Translations under genes and position numbers: made by a program
Shown: piece after piece, positions 1 to 11,100 of the stretch
How the letters are laid out: every line of letters begins with the position of its first letter
How positions within the stretch are numbered: the stretch's first letter is position 1
Assembly (NCBI GenBank): GCA_037576215.1
Contig: JBANDB010000007.1
Location: forward strand, 5,115,001-5,179,000
Length of the DNA: 64,000 nucleotides
Direction of reading: 5' to 3'
From: Armillaria gallica
Lineage: Eukaryota > Basidiomycota > Agaricomycetes > Agaricales > Physalacriaceae
The notes under the pieces: generated by a model
Told to the model about the DNA's origin: nothing
Seen by the model: only the letters and a program-made list of their open reading frames with translations
Databases searched by the model: none

Positions 1-1186
1 TCGAAGCTAAGCGCAAATTTCTCCTGGGTTGACAAGTCCGGCGTGGCGTCGAGCACCGCGACAGGGTCTGCCTTGTAGCGGTCGCGGAGCCCTGGGTTGA
101 GGGCGAGGTCCGTCATGAACTGGCGGATCGCGGGGGATGCCCGCAGGATCATGTGGTCTGGGGGCGGTGTGTAGTCTGCGATGCGGTCGACTGCTGCGCG
201 CTCATAAGGCCCGTAGGCGGGCACGACGGAGGTCTGGGTGCCGGCCCACTTGGAGGGTGGGTAGAGGTGCTGCACCGTGTGCGCGTCAGAAGGCCCGAAC
301 TTCTGCATGGCTTCCTGGTCGACCGGCGCGCGTGTGCGTGGCGGGACATAGAAGGTGGACACCGTCGTGAATTGCTTCACGACGTCTTCCTTGCGCAGGT
401 CCCCGATCGTGAATTCATCCATGACGGTCGTGGATTGGGGTAGGACCGCTCCGATGTAGTTGACGACTCTGTGGTCTGGGCCAAAGTCCTCCTCGAGACG
501 GTCAACGAGGAGATGGAATTTGTGGTTCTGAGATAGGCAGCATCAGATGGTGCACTGGAGAGAAAAACACAGAGATGCGCTTACATCAAACACCATGGTG
601 TCGACGCCGACGGCACCGACTTGCCAAATGATGTTGTGGATTAAGGGATCCAGTTTCTTGTTGTGGGTCAGCACGGCGGTCGCCTCTTGCGTCATGCAGC
701 CAGGGACTGCAGGATCGAAACCAAGGTCGGAGAACATGTAGTCTTCCGCAGACACACCAGGAAGCATCCTTGCTCGGTAGCCCTCGTCACGAGCGATAGC
801 GATAGCCCTATGTGACGGAGATACGAAGACACCGGGATGACCATAAAAGACGCCGAGGACGTTATAGTCCGCACGTACATCTCTCAACATGACCTGGAAG
901 TCTCTGAATGTCAGGCATAAAGGTCAAGGTAGTGAAGAGGTGAATGTACCTCGCACATCTGAACATATGTTTCGTACCGGTTTTTGTTCTTATCATAATA
1001 GACGGTTAGGTCGAAGCAGTCACCTTCGCTCTTGTCTTGGATGAACGCCTCGGTGGCAGGGTCGGTGATGGCATAGTAGACTTTGTCAGCCCCTTGGATG
1101 TACGACAAAGTCTCGAGTGTGATGTGTCCGATGGACGCGATACCGGAACCGGCAATGGTCAACGTACCCTTCTTGTTAGCAAGCAT
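1..1186 (-). CDS. Borosin-type fused peptide alpha-N-methyltransferase/precursor, C-terminus cut by window edge
   Basis: Self-modifying RiPP protein of the borosin (omphalotin-type) family: a SAM-dependent methyltransferase of the tetrapyrrole methylase fold that methylates backbone amides of a core peptide at its own C-terminus. Three exons are read: 1186-950, 893-585 and 527 to beyond base 1, joining in frame to about 357 residues. The N-terminal nucleotide-binding loop ([11 protein letters not shown], residues 10-20) and the YGHPGVF motif are present. Tyr64, Arg70 and Tyr74 fall in the same spacing as the residues reported as catalytic in OphMA. After the catalytic domain come the clasp region and a helical segment ([19 protein letters not shown]) that matches the precursor-binding part just before the core. 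The start ATG at 1186 fits the family N-terminus. The core peptide and stop are not in the window, so the product cannot be predicted. Family assignment is confident. Confidence 0.93.
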
Positions 1187-1348
1187 GGTGTGCGAGTGGA
1201 GTAGGTCCTTGATGTATAGTGAATTGTAAAAGGCAAGGCTTATATGCAGAACAAGAATATATCACTGCCCTATTGTTGCTGTCACGATTGAGAACTCGGC
1301 AACCTGCCAAGATCACTCGTGACGCCGTGGAGAAATTATAGCTGTCGA

Positions 1349-1613
1349 GAGGTAGGGAAGACGAAGCCCTGTAGAATGAGATGCTTCGAACGTTGAATGC
1401 GAAGACCACACCTGGTCGTCACGGTTCAAAGCGTCGGGGTTAAACGGTCTGACTGATATAGATGTAACGCAACGGAAGGTACCAGGTTGAAATTGATTTC
1501 AATAAGACAGCAGTTAATGATAGATCATAGTTTCATCACTTAGCCCAGTCTCACGGTGTGGTCTTCGCACATTCAAAAGGTCTCATTCTCCGGGGCTTCG
1601 TCTTCCCTACCTG
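1349..1613. repeat. Long imperfect inverted repeat upstream of the borosin gene
   Basis: The arm at 1349-1412 (begins GAGGTAGGGAAGACGAAGCC, ends GCGAAGACCACACC) is the reverse complement, with about ten differences, of the arm at 1555-1613 (begins GGTGTGGTCTTCGC, ends GGCTTCGTCTTCCCTACCT). The loop between them is about 140 bp. The arms lie 160-430 bp upstream of the borosin start codon. It could be a foldback (MITE-like) insertion or an inverted duplication. No target-site duplication was made out. Confidence 0.8.
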
Positions 1614-1670
1614 AGGTTGCAGAGTTCAATATTACAGTAATGACAGCAGTAATGATAGGTCATTTCATCG
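1506..1670 (+). repeat. Short direct repeat flanking the right foldback arm
   Basis: A sequence beginning GACAGCAGTTAATGATAG at 1506-1538 recurs at 1642-1670 (GACAGCAGTAATGATAGG, then TTTCATC in both). The two copies bracket the right arm of the inverted repeat, which suggests local duplication or insertion. They may be degenerate flanks of a mobile element, but this is inference. Confidence 0.55.
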
Positions 1671-2290
1671 GACATCGTTGGCTCGGCCTTAGCAAAGCAT
1701 CTTCGCGAACACGGATCCAGTACGATTTCTCGTAGTAGCTCTATTGGAGCCTTCAGACTGGAACAGGCTTCCTAAAAGAAGGTCTCCCTCGCTGCTTTCT
1801 CGAGCTTCATAGGAAGGAAGCAATCCGAATCAAAAATATAAACACTATTAGAATCGCGGGGCTGAACTCAAATGAAGTGAGTAGCAATTTGGTTTACATC
1901 TATGGCAAACGCGACATGGGGACTAACTACGAAATATCTAGCCTTATATACTACGAAATCCCCTCGGAAATAGGCCAACACGTAAGTAAATCGAAACGAG
2001 AACCAAACGGCGACTAACTGTCTGCCATGAGAAGCTCGAATACCTCACAAATACTGTACAAACAAACCTTGCTACGTCAATTACGTCTGTCAGTACTGTA
2101 TAATTACGACCAGGTGCTCAGTTACACGTAACGGTGGTCCTTGAACTGAACACTTTTGCAAAGTTGTAACGGGTAACGGGGTCTCCGACTCACCAGTGCA
2201 TAGTGTTTCGATAACTAGTGGGGTGAGGGCCAGCTCATCCGGTGGCAAGACCGAGTCCTATGTTGTCAGTTAGTCAGGATATCGTCGGTA

Positions 2291-2965
2291 CTACAATAAG
2301 GCGTCAGGAACTTTTCCTGTTGGGTCCTTGCACATATTGATATCAAAGCTCTCCAGACCCATATTCAAACCCCAGGACTCAAACGCATACGACACCTGTA
2401 GAATGCCTTTTTCGATGACATACAGCCCATCTGGTGGGTCATTTTGTTGCCACAAAACATGTCCGGCGGGATAGCATACGCGACTAAGGTACGTGGGGAG
2501 CAGGCTGAGGTCGAGACTTGTGTACGACGACAGCGCACGGGACAGTGTAGGCAAAGGTTCGCGCTGGGGAGAAGTAGAAAGCAAGTGGTATTCAAGCGGA
2601 GGCGTCAAACGACCATGGTCTCGTCCAGACATAGTCTCTCGAGGAAGTCTTGGCAGAGTGCCTCCAAGAGAAAGCGAAGGAATTGACGCTTGGTCATGGC
2701 TTGGTGGTGTCGAGGGGTAGAGCTCTACAAAAATGAGTGAATTTAGCCATTGGTATGACTGCGTAAGTGAGATGAATCCCACCATTTGCAATCGAGAACC
2801 TGCGTCGTATAGATGCACGATCCTTGGGGACCCAAGCATGCTGAGCCTTAACCCGCTTTCACTGTAGCCCGTAGTATCGGCATCCTGTCGACCCGGAAGT
2901 ACTAAGTCATTGTTGTGAGTCCAGCAAAGCCTGAGACGAAGGAAATGGTGTATGAAATGGAACAC
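2291..2965 (-). pseudogene. Remnant of a SulP-family transporter with C-terminal cNMP-binding domain
   Basis: An open stretch of about 224 codons without an ATG at its 5' end. The middle and end read like the C-terminal tail of fungal SulP/SLC26-type anion transporters that carry a cyclic-nucleotide-binding-like domain. The sequence YLSRVCYPAGHVLWQQNDPP followed by DGLYVIEKGILQVSYAFES is the usual beta-roll signature of that tail. No membrane-spanning permease domain or complete STAS domain was found upstream on this strand. I therefore read it as a truncated remnant. It may instead be the last exon of a poorly preserved gene. The family call rests only on the tail motif. Confidence 0.6.
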
Positions 2966-5097
2966 TCCTAGCAGCCTTTTGAGCCTTGAACCAGGCTTTC
3001 AGATACACATTCTCTGTCCCTAGGAAAGTAGTTAGTATTCTATGCCAAGAGACGACAAATCGGAGTCAACTTACATTTCATGGCATCCCCGAACACTTCC
3101 ACCTTAGTAGAACCTAGGTCCTATACCGGCTTCTACGGCTCCGGGCGCGTCCTCTGAGACTTACCTTTCGCTCAAACTCGGCATTGACTTTGAATACTGT
3201 TCTCGTTGCAATGTCTCAGCTATGTCTTACATGGCACTCCTCTCTTTTTCCACAACAGTGCACCATTTCGACTATAGCACGAGTCCCTCCTTGCCAGGAA
3301 AGATGTCATTGAGGGAATTGTCTTATCCTTCGAGTGATATTATTCAAGGAGCCGCGGATTTGCCTTCAGTTCATCTCTTCCTCTTCCACGCATCCTTACA
3401 ACCTCCATTGGCATTTATCACTCTGTAACGCCATTGCAGGGTGACAGCCATATTTCTTACTCTCATTATCCCGGGTCGACATCATCTGCAGCTGATGTCA
3501 GCGAGGCAGGCGCAGCTGGTCTGCGATGATCAGGATCACGGTAGCTTGTCAGGATCTAGAGGGAATGTGCACATTCACTATCACTTCGGGCTCATGCGCT
3601 AGTAGATAATGTTGCTACCACCGTCACTACTTTTTACAATGAGCCATCGAGGTCGGTAGGAGTAGTTTACTTCTATTTACCTGAGCTGTATCAGCGGAGA
3701 TGGCCAATCAATTCAGTTTTCCACTAAGACCCCCGGGAAAAACTGACACGTGACCGGTAAATCCGAACCGGTCAGCCAATGTTCGTTTTTCAACACCAAG
3801 TCCTCGTACAACTGGATCCTTGTAGCGGCTTTCCAGTCTGCGCTTGGAAAAACGTTCACATATTATAGATTTCAATGACTATCTGCATAAGTCCTGTAAG
3901 CTCGTGCCCAATAGTTTTACAATGTTATTGCGTCCACCGCAAATTCAGAGAAATTTTTGAAAAATGTTAACTCTCAAGTTATGCAAAGGTGCTCGAAGAT
4001 TCCGAGACTGTACTCGCAATGCATCAGATTCTTATAAATATATGTTCAGCCGAAGCCGGGCCGATGCATGGTGGACCATAAATTAAAAACAGTTACACAA
4101 ATCAGAATCTTACATGGATATGGTTATTTGGACCTGCATTGTTGGAGTCTAGGTGGCAGCGACTCGGAAACGGGACGTGGTTGACTCGAAGGGCAGGTAT
4201 ATTCTGTCGTAGTGTACGGAGACAGTGGTGGTTCGTAGTCAAGAAGAGATAGGGAGTCAGACTTGTGTGTTCGTATACGTTTCCCTTGCACCCTATCCTG
4301 GCATACCTTCGCACATCTCTAGTTGGATACTAGATCTGGCTCCACCCCATTTACACCAAATCCGCTCGTTGTAATTTTCGCTCAGGTTAATATACCACTC
4401 CTTCTCACCTACTAGTTCCCAGGCGCTCGAGACTTGGGTCCGCCGCGTTGTATTCAGGTTTCCTGGCTTGTCGGATCATACTCTTAACCACGAACCAGCT
4501 CTCGCAACAACCCAAAACATGCGACGTCTCCAGCCCCTTGTCTTCTGACAAACCATCCAAATACCAGATCACTACCTCAATGGCGGCCTTAGCCATTGGC
4601 TCTTACGACGAGGAAATTGTCCTTTAAGCTGGTACCCAGGATTCATGGTAACAGTGGGAGACGTATTTTCTCTACATTCACTCATTATACCCCCTTTCTA
4701 TCCTTCTTATTTAGACCTTCGAGACGCTGTGAAATAGTGGGAGTATTGAGAATTGGTTTTCACTCCTCAGTCACGTATGTGGTGGTAAGAGATTGAGGAA
4801 CAAGAACCTTTGAACGTCCGATGTAACATCCACCTCCCTAGCTGTACACCCATGTCCTCCTGCATGTACATTGATGGTAGTGTTGACGAGGTTCCATTTG
4901 CTAAAATTGACGGAGAGGTTGTTCTCGCCACACTAGCAAAGTCAACTTCATTGACTGAAATATCAATAGTCTTGCCCTTCAGACTTGAAAAGAAATGGCT
5001 CATTTACTTATGTATAATAATCCTAAGATGAGCATGCAAAACCGTGGAGAGGAAATGTGTTACCTTCTACAATTACAAGTAACAAGCCTCATCTCCC
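2966..5097. other. Intergenic stretch, no supported gene
   Basis: Several short open frames occur on both strands (for example 4767-5003 minus, 78 codons), but none shows a recognisable domain, conserved splice pattern or coding bias that I can defend. The region probably contains decayed sequence between the transporter remnant and the deubiquitinase gene. Confidence 0.4.
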
Positions 5098-6390
5098 CTA
5101 CATAATAACACAATCTTTCTTCCCCTTCCGCTTGTCCTTCTTTGCCATCATCTCAGCCTGATGCATCGCCAAATCCCGCTCGTACAACTCCCGTTCGTAT
5201 CGGGCCCGATTATGTTCTTCAGCTTGCAGTTGCTGCGCGAGGGCCAGATCCGACGGTGCATAGCTCCCTGCCGTGACCACCTCCTCTGCCGTCTGCCCAG
5301 CAAAATCACCTCCAGCTGGACTCGCCCGCACGAAATCCGAATCGACAAACGTCGAGGATCCTCCGTCAACATCCTCCAGGCGCTCCCACACGACCGAGGG
5401 CTCTTTCAGGAATACGTAATCCGTCACGAGGGAATACAGCGCCTGCTCGTGTTTGTACAAGACAGATAGGTGCAGATTCCGATAGAGAGCGACAAGGGTA
5501 CCAGGCTGGACAGTGGTAGCGAGGGTAAATAGACCATGGTAGGTCAGCTGAGAGCGCGTGTTGTCCAGGAATCTGCGAACCACAATGGCTGAAATTGACT
5601 GAGACTCTGCATGATAAAAACAAGCTCAGCCACATACCATCATCTATCTTCTGCCTGTCTTCTTCACTAAGTGTCGCGCTCCTCGACGACTCTGCTTGCG
5701 GCTCGTTGCTATCACCAATGACGAGCTGCCCCTTTGCAGTATGATCCGCGCCCGCAATGAGCATCACCGCACTATCATAATCGCCACCGGTCCTGGCCAG
5801 AACTTCCGCTTCAGGGCTCTCCGGGTCGACGAGCCAGCCGTGCACGAGATCAATGCCCACTTGCTCAAATAGCTTCAGCTCACCAGAACCTGTCCGAAAC
5901 GACGTTGGTGCTGTAAACAACGGGTTTAGGTCCATGCCCTCTTCCTACCGAATCAATGAATAGGACACGAGTTGGTGTGAGTAAGAACGTACTTTGAGTG
6001 TACGGCATGATGGATAGAGCAGCTGAGATGTCGACGTCTGGGCAGTTGAGCAGAAGATACTCGGCCACGAGCTGGCAGAGGTGTTCGTAGGAGACAGTTT
6101 GTCGTCCTGGAGGCTCAATGGTGATGTTCCCGCGTAGGATTAGAATGTTGCCTATTGGTGTCTAGTTTAGCTGTATCTGAAAAATTGACATGAGTCGTAC
6201 ATATAGCAATAAATGAACATGGCCTAGATATAGGCAATTGAGAATATAGACAAGGAAAAGCGCAGTACATGACATACCCATTGAAATTCTGTGTGATAAT
6301 CTTTATGGACCGTCTCTCTGTTCCGAAGTATATTTCTTTGAGATACCACACCTCTGCTGATGACCGCGTCGCTGGGCTTTCGAGAGCCAT
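5098..6390 (-). CDS. MINDY-family deubiquitinase with C-terminal CaaX box
   Basis: Cysteine protease of the MINDY (DUF544) family, which cleaves ubiquitin chains, with preference for Lys48 linkage in characterised members. Five exons are read on the minus strand: 6390-6278, 6223-6201 (a 23-bp microexon), 6151-about 5998, 5940-5638 and 5588-5098. Joined, they give the active-site signature ITQNFNGPCSFIAICNIL with Gln and catalytic Cys. The catalytic-His motif LVHGWLVDPES and the conserved RRFLDNTRSQLTYHGL segment follow. Near the C-terminus is an amphipathic Glu/Arg-rich helix (ALAQQLQAEEHNRARYEREL) of the ubiquitin-interacting type. The last residues are CVIM, a farnesylation-type CaaX box, as in yeast Miy1, which implies membrane anchoring. 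All key residues are present. The start ATG at 6390 is the only in-frame ATG ahead of the catalytic exon. Confidence 0.92.
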
Positions 6391-6802
6391 CGCGTCCTGG
6401 TCGTTGTCGTGGTGAATGGAGAAGAGTAAGCGAGGCCACGTTGCCCTCTGCGCACCCAATGGGTCCACCGGGCTGGTCAACCAAAACCGGCCGTCTCGGA
6501 ACTACGGCCGTGCCTAGCATCAACTACCGGCCACTACGGCGGCGCTGTCACTGAAATTGTTATATCGGTGATCCTCCTCCCTTTGCTGAATTCTTAGTGA
6601 GTGTCCCGTTCGCTTGAACGTAATTGGTTGAAAACTTGAACATTCATCATAGAATTTGGTCATGCCTTGACTCTCACTCACCAGGCAATGGCCTGCCGTC
6701 TTCTCCACCGACCCATGCCATGCACCGATAGTTCCACCCTTCATTCGACATCGCAGCGCCGTTCACCGACCTCTAGCTATCCGAACGCTGAACCCCAAAG
6801 CT

Positions 6803-7569
6803 TTGACGGAGTCTGACTTCCGTGTCCCATCCGGGAAGCGGGCGGACTGGTCCTTGGAACATACTTTCACCTACGCATCTATCCCGATCAAACTGCCGGA
6901 TATTTTATTGTGGACCCATCCAGATCTACCCACGACCGGAGGCCAGCTTCGGTTCCGTATCATTGGTACAAATGACCCATCACTGTTCGAGTCAGGACGG
7001 GACCTCCTTAAAGATAGCGGAATGCCTTGGGCTGTGCCGTTAGGAAGACTTCTCAATCTACCCAATAACTTCTACCTGCAGAAGTTATTAATGGATGAAC
7101 TGGTCAGCAGGGACCTGGCTGATTCCAGATACATCCGTGCATATAAGAAACACAAGCTTTGTCGATCTGCGCTATTGGAGTCCTATCACGATGTATTCCC
7201 CGTGTCTCTTCCTCAGTCATATCTTACAATCCACATCATGCCCTCTATCAACGACAGTAGAGTAGCGCATATGGAATTTGATCAGGATAATAACTCGTGG
7301 GTGGAGGGTTTAAAATTTGCAGAGCCCGGGAAGAAAGGTCCTTCATGCTAGTTTAATCGTTTTCAATGCCAATTTTTTCCGTTTCAGTCTATGCCCATGT
7401 TCGTTTCCATGTCGCCCAAGACGCAATACGACCCGGGTTCCAAGTCGTGCGTATTTTCTCTCCCAGCGGAGAGAAACTTGAATCGGACTTCCCACTGATC
7501 AACGCACACAAATGGTCGCGGGACACCCGACCATTTTGGCCGTGGTATCTACAAAGCGCAAAAGTGTGA
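6803..7569 (+). CDS. Hypothetical protein, start unresolved
   Basis: Two exons with a good GT-AG intron at about 7337-7386 give about 240 codons, ending at 7569 with WYLQSAKV. The coding stretch opens at 6803 without an ATG; the next upstream ATG in frame is followed by a stop, so a 5' exon is probably missing from this model. The protein is mixed hydrophilic, rich in Pro and aromatic residues, with no signal peptide or membrane segment. I do not recognise the family. The long uninterrupted frame, codon use like its neighbours and a clean intron support a real gene. It lies head-to-head with the MINDY gene (about 400 bp between them), so the two may share a promoter region. Confidence 0.55.
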
Positions 7570-8156
7570 TATGTAAGGCGCAATGCTCAAAAGATGTCAT
7601 ACGTTGACCATCAGTGCCGTTGCCGTTATCGAGATTGTGATGCATAAATGATTCCGGTGGTGTGTATCATAGGCACTTCTTCACGATGCATGCTTTGAAG
7701 TTGAACAGGCTGACGCGATTATCCTTACAAGACATCATGGCGTCGATTTAGCTCCCTACAAGCATTTTTACTATATGCTTCTCGAAAGCCTGTATGCCTA
7801 GAGCGGGTGTGCAAGGCGACGTTACATCATACGACTTTTGGTACGCAGGTATATCACCTGAGATTTTCAAGCCTGCGGCGACGGCTACTTCATGGACCTG
7901 GGATGCGCTGCTCGCGGCTGAGTGGAACGAAAGCCGAGGATTAAGGGTCGTACCTCTGATTTTGTTATGTCTCATGCATTGACGAAATCTCTTTGTATAC
8001 ATACTACTTAGGTCCGATTCAGTTATGCATCTCGACTATTAGAGACCTGACCTATCAAGTCTATGTCTAGGCACCGTAAGGCAAGCAATAGCACAGGTTT
8101 TGTTAACATACATAGTACCTGACGTGAATGCATCACTTCGACAAACAGCCACAAGA
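7570..8156. other. Intergenic; possible gene fragment on the minus strand
   Basis: An open minus-strand stretch at 7748-8002 encodes a segment containing GLKISGDIPAYQKSYDVTSP and ending KMLVGS. Its composition is protein-like, but it has no identifiable partner exons, since the ABC transporter gene ends immediately beyond it at 8157. It may be a leftover 3' exon of a lost gene. No family assigned. Confidence 0.3.
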
Positions 8157-11100
8157 TTATTGTACAAATGGCCAGTATTTGTTCCGCCGCTGAACACCGA
8201 ACCTCGCTTTGGCCGCCTTCACTACAATATACGCCAGAAAGCGATACACCAGCATGGTGACAACGACCGCCCCAAGGTTCAAGGGTACAGCATCTTCATT
8301 CATATGGTACATCTCAAGAACCTGCTCACCGGCACTGACTGCGCAAGACCCATCGTACAGCCTTTGGTTGTCATCGCAAGTAAACATCTGCCCACTGAAA
8401 GCAAGGGGCATGATATTCCGAATGACGTATCCCAAAGGGGAGACTTTGTTAATGCCCTGGAGGAAAGCTGGCATATCTGCATTCATCAATCCTGACGTAG
8501 ACGCATGAAAATCCAAAGGAAAACATTACATCGAGTCGCACGTACCTGCCATAAACATCATTACACAAAGAATCACGTTGGCTACGTTTAACGCCAAACC
8601 CGCATTCTCGTGAAATATCGTATTGAATGCGATTCCAAGAGATTCACCTGCATTGACCATACACAAGGCGTTGAGAGCGACGACCAGAAACATATCAACG
8701 GTACGCAAGAGGTTGGTTGTGATGGCTGCTAAAGCTGAGAACGTGATGCAGGCCACGACTTCCAAAGGTAACTCCAGGATAGTATATGCCAATAAAAAGA
8801 TTCAATGGAATATGCATCGTCGCCGTGTTCCTAAACCAAGACATTGGCTCTTAACAAGAGCTCAAGAACCGAATAACACACCTGGTAGAAGATATCCCTC
8901 TCCGTTGGGTAGATCGCCATGTTTTGGAGTACGCCAACAAAGTAAACTGTCCCAATTTCAATTACTTTGCACAAAGGTCTTACAGAGCAGCACTTACTGG
9001 GAAGAATTCCTTGTATACATCCGATACGATTTTGAATACTGATGTAGTCGCGACCTAGCGGAGAAAAAAACAAAGCACAGACGATCTAAATAGAATGATT
9101 CATTACTTCATGTTCACAGCTAGACATTGGACGTACCCCGAGGCCAACAGCATTACCGAACCGTGCTTGAACAACCCCCGGCCGACGGCTGAATGCAAAA
9201 GCGCCTCGCTTCAACAAAATGGGCAGCGACGTTGTAATTGGCGCCATCTTTCTTTCTAGCCGTGTAGTGTCGTTTGGTGATCGACTAGCCTTCGTTTCCA
9301 TGTTCAGGGTTCGACATTCACCATGCCTGAATGTTTCAACAAGCAAATCTACTTTCTCACGACTCATCTCCCCCTCCTGAGCCTCCCGCAAGTCAACAGA
9401 AACAATGTCCAACACAAAGTCTGCGGGATTCATGGTCGAGGGGCACATAAGTCCCACCGACCGCATATACTCAAGCATCCTGCTAGCTGGGCCCGAGTAT
9501 GCCGCTTTCCCGTCTTTAGTTAGGAGCAAAACGTTGCCGAAATGTTCGAACAGTTCCGAGGAGCTCTGATGGAGTACAGTTATGATCGTACGGCCTTCAT
9601 CTGCAAGTTGCCGCAACACGTCCATAATCGAAGCCGCCATGAAAGTGTCTAACCCAGAGGTAGGTTCATCCAACCTGGAAAAAAAAATCAGAGAAGAGTT
9701 TCTTCAAATACATCATTGACTCACATCAAGACCTGAGGCTCCGTCAACACTTGAATCGCAATGCTGACCCTGCGTTTCTCGCCTCCCGATATGCCTTTCG
9801 CCATGTCATTCCCAACTAGCGTATCAGCGCAGTCTCTCAGCCCCATCTTCTTCATCACCTCGTCTGCTTTGTGGTGCTTTTGCTTCTTCGACATCGAACT
9901 CGGCAGTCTGAGAGCGGCGGCAAACTCTAAAGTCTCTCGTACGGTCAGGTATGGGAGGAGAGACGCGTCGTCTTGCGTCACATATGAGCAGAGAGAACGG
10001 ATTCTCTCCCGCGTTGCTGAAATACCATTCAGTTTCATCTCTCCCTCTGCTGCGTAAGAGTTTGATCGTAGATGATGAGCCATCGAGTTCAACAACGACG
10101 ATTTGCCACTCCCCGAAGGTCCAAGAATGACATTGATCTTCCCAGGCTCGAACCGTGTATGGACGCCTTGTATGATACTGAGGCACGCTCCTCCACGAAT
10201 GCGTACACGAAGGGAATAGTTCTCGAGATTTACTTCAACACCTTCTGTATCGAGTCTCGAGGAGTGTTCGATGAATGTGCAACGCGCCTCTTTGATTTTT
10301 CGGTCCGAAAATTGTTGAGTGCGGCTGAGGATGATGGTGTTGACGGCAAATAAATGAAGGACAAGGATTTGCGCAAGGGAGTAGAAGGCAATAAAGCCTA
10401 GTATAGCAATGATAGGGATGGTAGACCAGTTCTGGCTTGGGACAGCAAGGGATTCAATAATATAATCGCCGCGGTAGGTGTTACAGTCAGTGCTCGAATG
10501 TGGGTCCGAGTCACCGAGGGGACAGTCGAAGTTGCGGTCCTTGAATTCATTATTAACAAGAGCTGTGAAACCGTAGAACTTGGGGCAAACACATTAGCCG
10601 GAGAGCGTAGTGAATACTGGCAATCATCTTACCAGATGTGACGTCCACTTAGCCCACCGAAGATATACCGGGATAGAATCGGCTTGAAGGAAAAAGCCGC
10701 ATACGTGGGTATGCACCCCGAAGGCCAGATTTGTAATGAGCGTCGACCGCGCGAAATCCCTTGATATGGAAACCGAGAGTCCGGCAAACATTAATGAGGC
10801 GTAGTGCACGAGTAGGATGACGATAAAGTGGTATAAGAATCGTGTGGCGGAAGGAGCGAGTCTGATCATGAGATAACTGATTCCCGAGAAGACCAATGGT
10901 ACAATGATGTCCTCTAGAATGCCATGCGCGATACGCTGGCTAATGATCCAAGGCAATACTCCCACAACCCCTTCGCTATGTTCTCGATCGAATAGCGGCA
11001 TGTCGATACCGGTCAGTCGGTATACCTCGTATATGAAGACGAGATAGCTTTGGAAGCCTACCGAGACATAGAGTGCTGCTTGTCGCGAACGAATACCTGC

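Larger units (their letters stand above)
1187..2290. other. 5' intergenic region of the borosin gene
   Basis: No gene is supported here. It contains the upstream region of the borosin gene, a long inverted repeat (1349-1613) and a short direct repeat (about 1506-1538 and 1642-1670), listed separately. Confidence 0.5.

Noticed and set aside
137..443. Long open frames on the plus strand and another minus frame in the first 450 bp
   Set aside because: They lie over the borosin exon and arise from its GC-rich codon composition. The protein match is only in the borosin frame.
5161..5469. Plus-strand frame of 102 codons
   Set aside because: Antisense shadow of the last MINDY exon; no own motifs.
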